This document shows positions 62,513 through 64,000 of a stretch of DNA of 64,000 nucleotides, piece after piece. Under the pieces are notes generated by a model. That model saw nothing but the letters and a program-made list of their open reading frames with translations. It was not told the DNA's origin and searched no databases. The stretch's first letter is position 1; each line of letters opens with the position of its first letter. The DNA lies in the NCBI GenBank assembly GCA_016785225.1, contig JAFBJZ010000915.1:1054001-1118000 (forward strand), in the 5' to 3' direction. This DNA is from Psettodes erumei. Its lineage: Eukaryota; Chordata; Actinopteri; Pleuronectiformes; Psettodidae. The translations under genes were made by a program, and so were the position numbers.

Positions 62513-62533
62513 TGTGTGTGTGTGTGTGTGTGT
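62513..62533. repeat. (TG)n microsatellite
   Basis: Uninterrupted TG in plxnd1 intron 4. Confidence 0.9.
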
Positions 62534-63104
62534 CGCTGTCTGGCCCAGTCGAAGGCCAGGGAGCTGATGTCATGTGTGTGCGTGTATTTGTGTGTTTGAT
62601 GCACTGTTTGGCCAGTCATGCTGGCCGCTGGGCTGGCTCTGTGGCTTCAGAACCCAGGGGGATCAGGAGGTCGATGTGTGGGGGTGGATGGTGTACTCCA
62701 TCACCCCACTGTCTACAACTACAGATGCTGGAAACAGGGAAGAGGGGGAAAAAGGAGCACTAGAGAACTATCTACGAATCTGTGAAGCCACCACTGTCTC
62801 TGTGGCTGTCTGTTTGATTTTATGCATGGCTCTGACGTCTCTCAGCACGTTGGCATGTAGAGTGAGCATGAAAAAATGTCTTCGCTTGCTGGAGTCTGCA
62901 TTGTTGTCTGTAAAACAGAGCTACTTCCTCTGCCGGAGATAACACTTAGTCCTTGATCACTCTTCATGCTGGAGCTGGTTTAATCTGCCACATGTCACAA
63001 GAAAGCACTTTAATATCTTTATTTGAATCAAATTATGTGTCATGTGCAGCCTTTGCTATTCACAAATTATCATGCCTATCTGCATGTGCTTGTCTGACTG
63101 TGAC

Positions 63105-63106
<2 letters not shown>

Positions 63107-63144
<38 letters not shown>

Positions 63145-63172
63145 TTCGTCTGTGTGTGTGTGTGTGTGTGTG
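63107..63172. repeat. Interrupted (TG)n microsatellite
   Basis: Two TG runs, 63107-63143 and 63151-63172, separated by CTTCGTC. Confidence 0.95.
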
Positions 63173-64000
63173 GTTTGAAGCTCATATGTTCTCCTACTGT
63201 TTAACAGTCTCACTGGCTTCCCACCTTATCTGATGTACAGACACTTAGGAGGTGATGAGTTTTCTCAGGTCATATTTTAGCTACATTGACTGTTTGGTTT
63301 TTTTGAAAAGCTTTTAAAGTCAGCGTGCCACCATGATGCAGGTGAGGTGCATCTTTGTGTCTGTGTTTGTCCACTGTGAAAAAACAAGATAAGTGTTTTG
63401 AATTTATTACTCCTCACTGCTACGCTTGATGAAATTGTTGTTTGAGTTAGCAGGCAAGTCACAAAAAAAGAGAAATGAAGAAATATCATGTGAGTCTTTT
63501 CAGTCTCATTTCCTGGCCAGTTGTTACAACTCACATGTTGTTTGTTGTTGTTAATCTGAGACCACATATCTTTCTCTTTTGTGATAGTAAGATAAAGATT
63601 TTTTCCTCAGTTTATATCAAGTGGTATTTATGAGGCTTTCAGTACTACTTAAAAACAACAACAACATGAGTTTACTGGATAATCTAAATATATTCGTCAA
63701 GACTAAAAACAAGTAAGGCTCATGAGACCCATTGGAATCCAAGAGGAAGTTGTCTTTTACTCTGTGATCTCAAAGATAGGGCTTGTGACTGAATATATAA
63801 AGATAGAATTGAATGCTGCTCGGTTTTGTTTACATATTCTTTGGTTTCCAATTTAAGTCAAGGTTTGTTCAGTCTCACACAAGTAACTAACGTTAAGCTA
63901 TTTTAGTTACTAGTTTACTAGTTAGCACAAAATGTCATTAGTTACACATGTTTTTGGTCATAAGCCAAAGTGCTGGACAAATTGAATTTTTTACCTGATG

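Larger units (their letters stand above)
61183..64000 (+). other. plxnd1: plxnd1 intron 4, running off the window
   Basis: I looked for the next PSI exon, which should start in phase 2 with a Cys codon, and found none. The gene therefore continues beyond 64,000 and most of it (rest of PSI, IPT domains, membrane segment, GAP domain) is missing here. Content is TG repeats at 62513-62533, 63107-63143 and 63151-63172, a GTTG run near 61553-61572 and a pyrimidine-rich stretch at 62,150-62,400. Confidence 0.85.

Noticed and set aside
62574..62942. 122-codon frame in plxnd1 intron 4
   Set aside because: Does not resemble the expected remainder of the PSI domain, starts in TG repeats and lacks a phase-2 acceptor.
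1..64000. CRISPR arrays, tRNA or rRNA genes
   Set aside because: No regularly spaced direct repeats, no tRNA A/B-box pair with a cloverleaf and no rRNA-like segment were seen. The regular repeats present are microsatellites.

Overview
The window is vertebrate nuclear DNA, and very probably from a ray-finned (teleost) fish. Genes are split by GT-AG introns. Simple repeats, above all (TG)n/(CA)n, are abundant. Diverged copies of a repeat that looks like a common teleost interspersed family lie near 9.6-12.0 kb. The two identifiable genes, tmcc1 and plxnd1, are both on the + strand and are neighbours in the same relative orientation as human TMCC1 and PLXND1 at 3q21-q22. No bacterial, plasmid or CRISPR-like feature is present.

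Layout: positions 1-14,400 hold no supportable exon, only AT-rich DNA with repeat remnants and a few stretches that look like conserved non-coding DNA. A CpG-rich, GC-box promoter with a 16-bp palindromic CRE-like site lies at about 14.43-14.56 kb and is the likely distal promoter and non-coding first exon of tmcc1. The coding part of tmcc1 runs from 24,432 to 49,292 in five exons: 24432-25118, 44898-45155, 45414-46105, 47559-47694 and 48978-49292. The reading frame is intact and gives 695 aa. The roughly 20-kb intron between coding exons 1 and 2 contains three candidate alternative first exons, at 26782-26820, 39300-39374 and 43653-43766. Each ends in a good splice donor in phase 0, so each could swap the N-terminus while keeping the shared 466-aa coiled-coil and transmembrane part. 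The 26782 exon encodes MVQRFSLRRQYSK and resembles what I recall of a mammalian TMCC1 short isoform. The other two are inference.

A 3' UTR follows tmcc1, with a polyadenylation signal candidate at 51,285. About 2.1 kb later plxnd1 begins (ATG 53,443). Four exons lie in the window: 53443-54663, 56692-56868, 59772-59903 and 61082-61182. They encode the signal peptide, the whole sema domain and the first part of the first PSI domain (543 codons plus 2 nt). The rest of the gene lies beyond 64,000.

The two products do not obviously act in one pathway. TMCC1 is an ER-membrane coiled-coil protein linked to ER-endosome contacts. Plexin-D1 is a cell-surface semaphorin receptor used in vascular and axonal patterning. 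I see no new multi-gene system. The most useful novel observations are the nested alternative first exons of tmcc1, two start-overlapping upstream ORFs, a perfect 35-bp palindrome at 17,607-17,641 and the promoter CRE palindrome.
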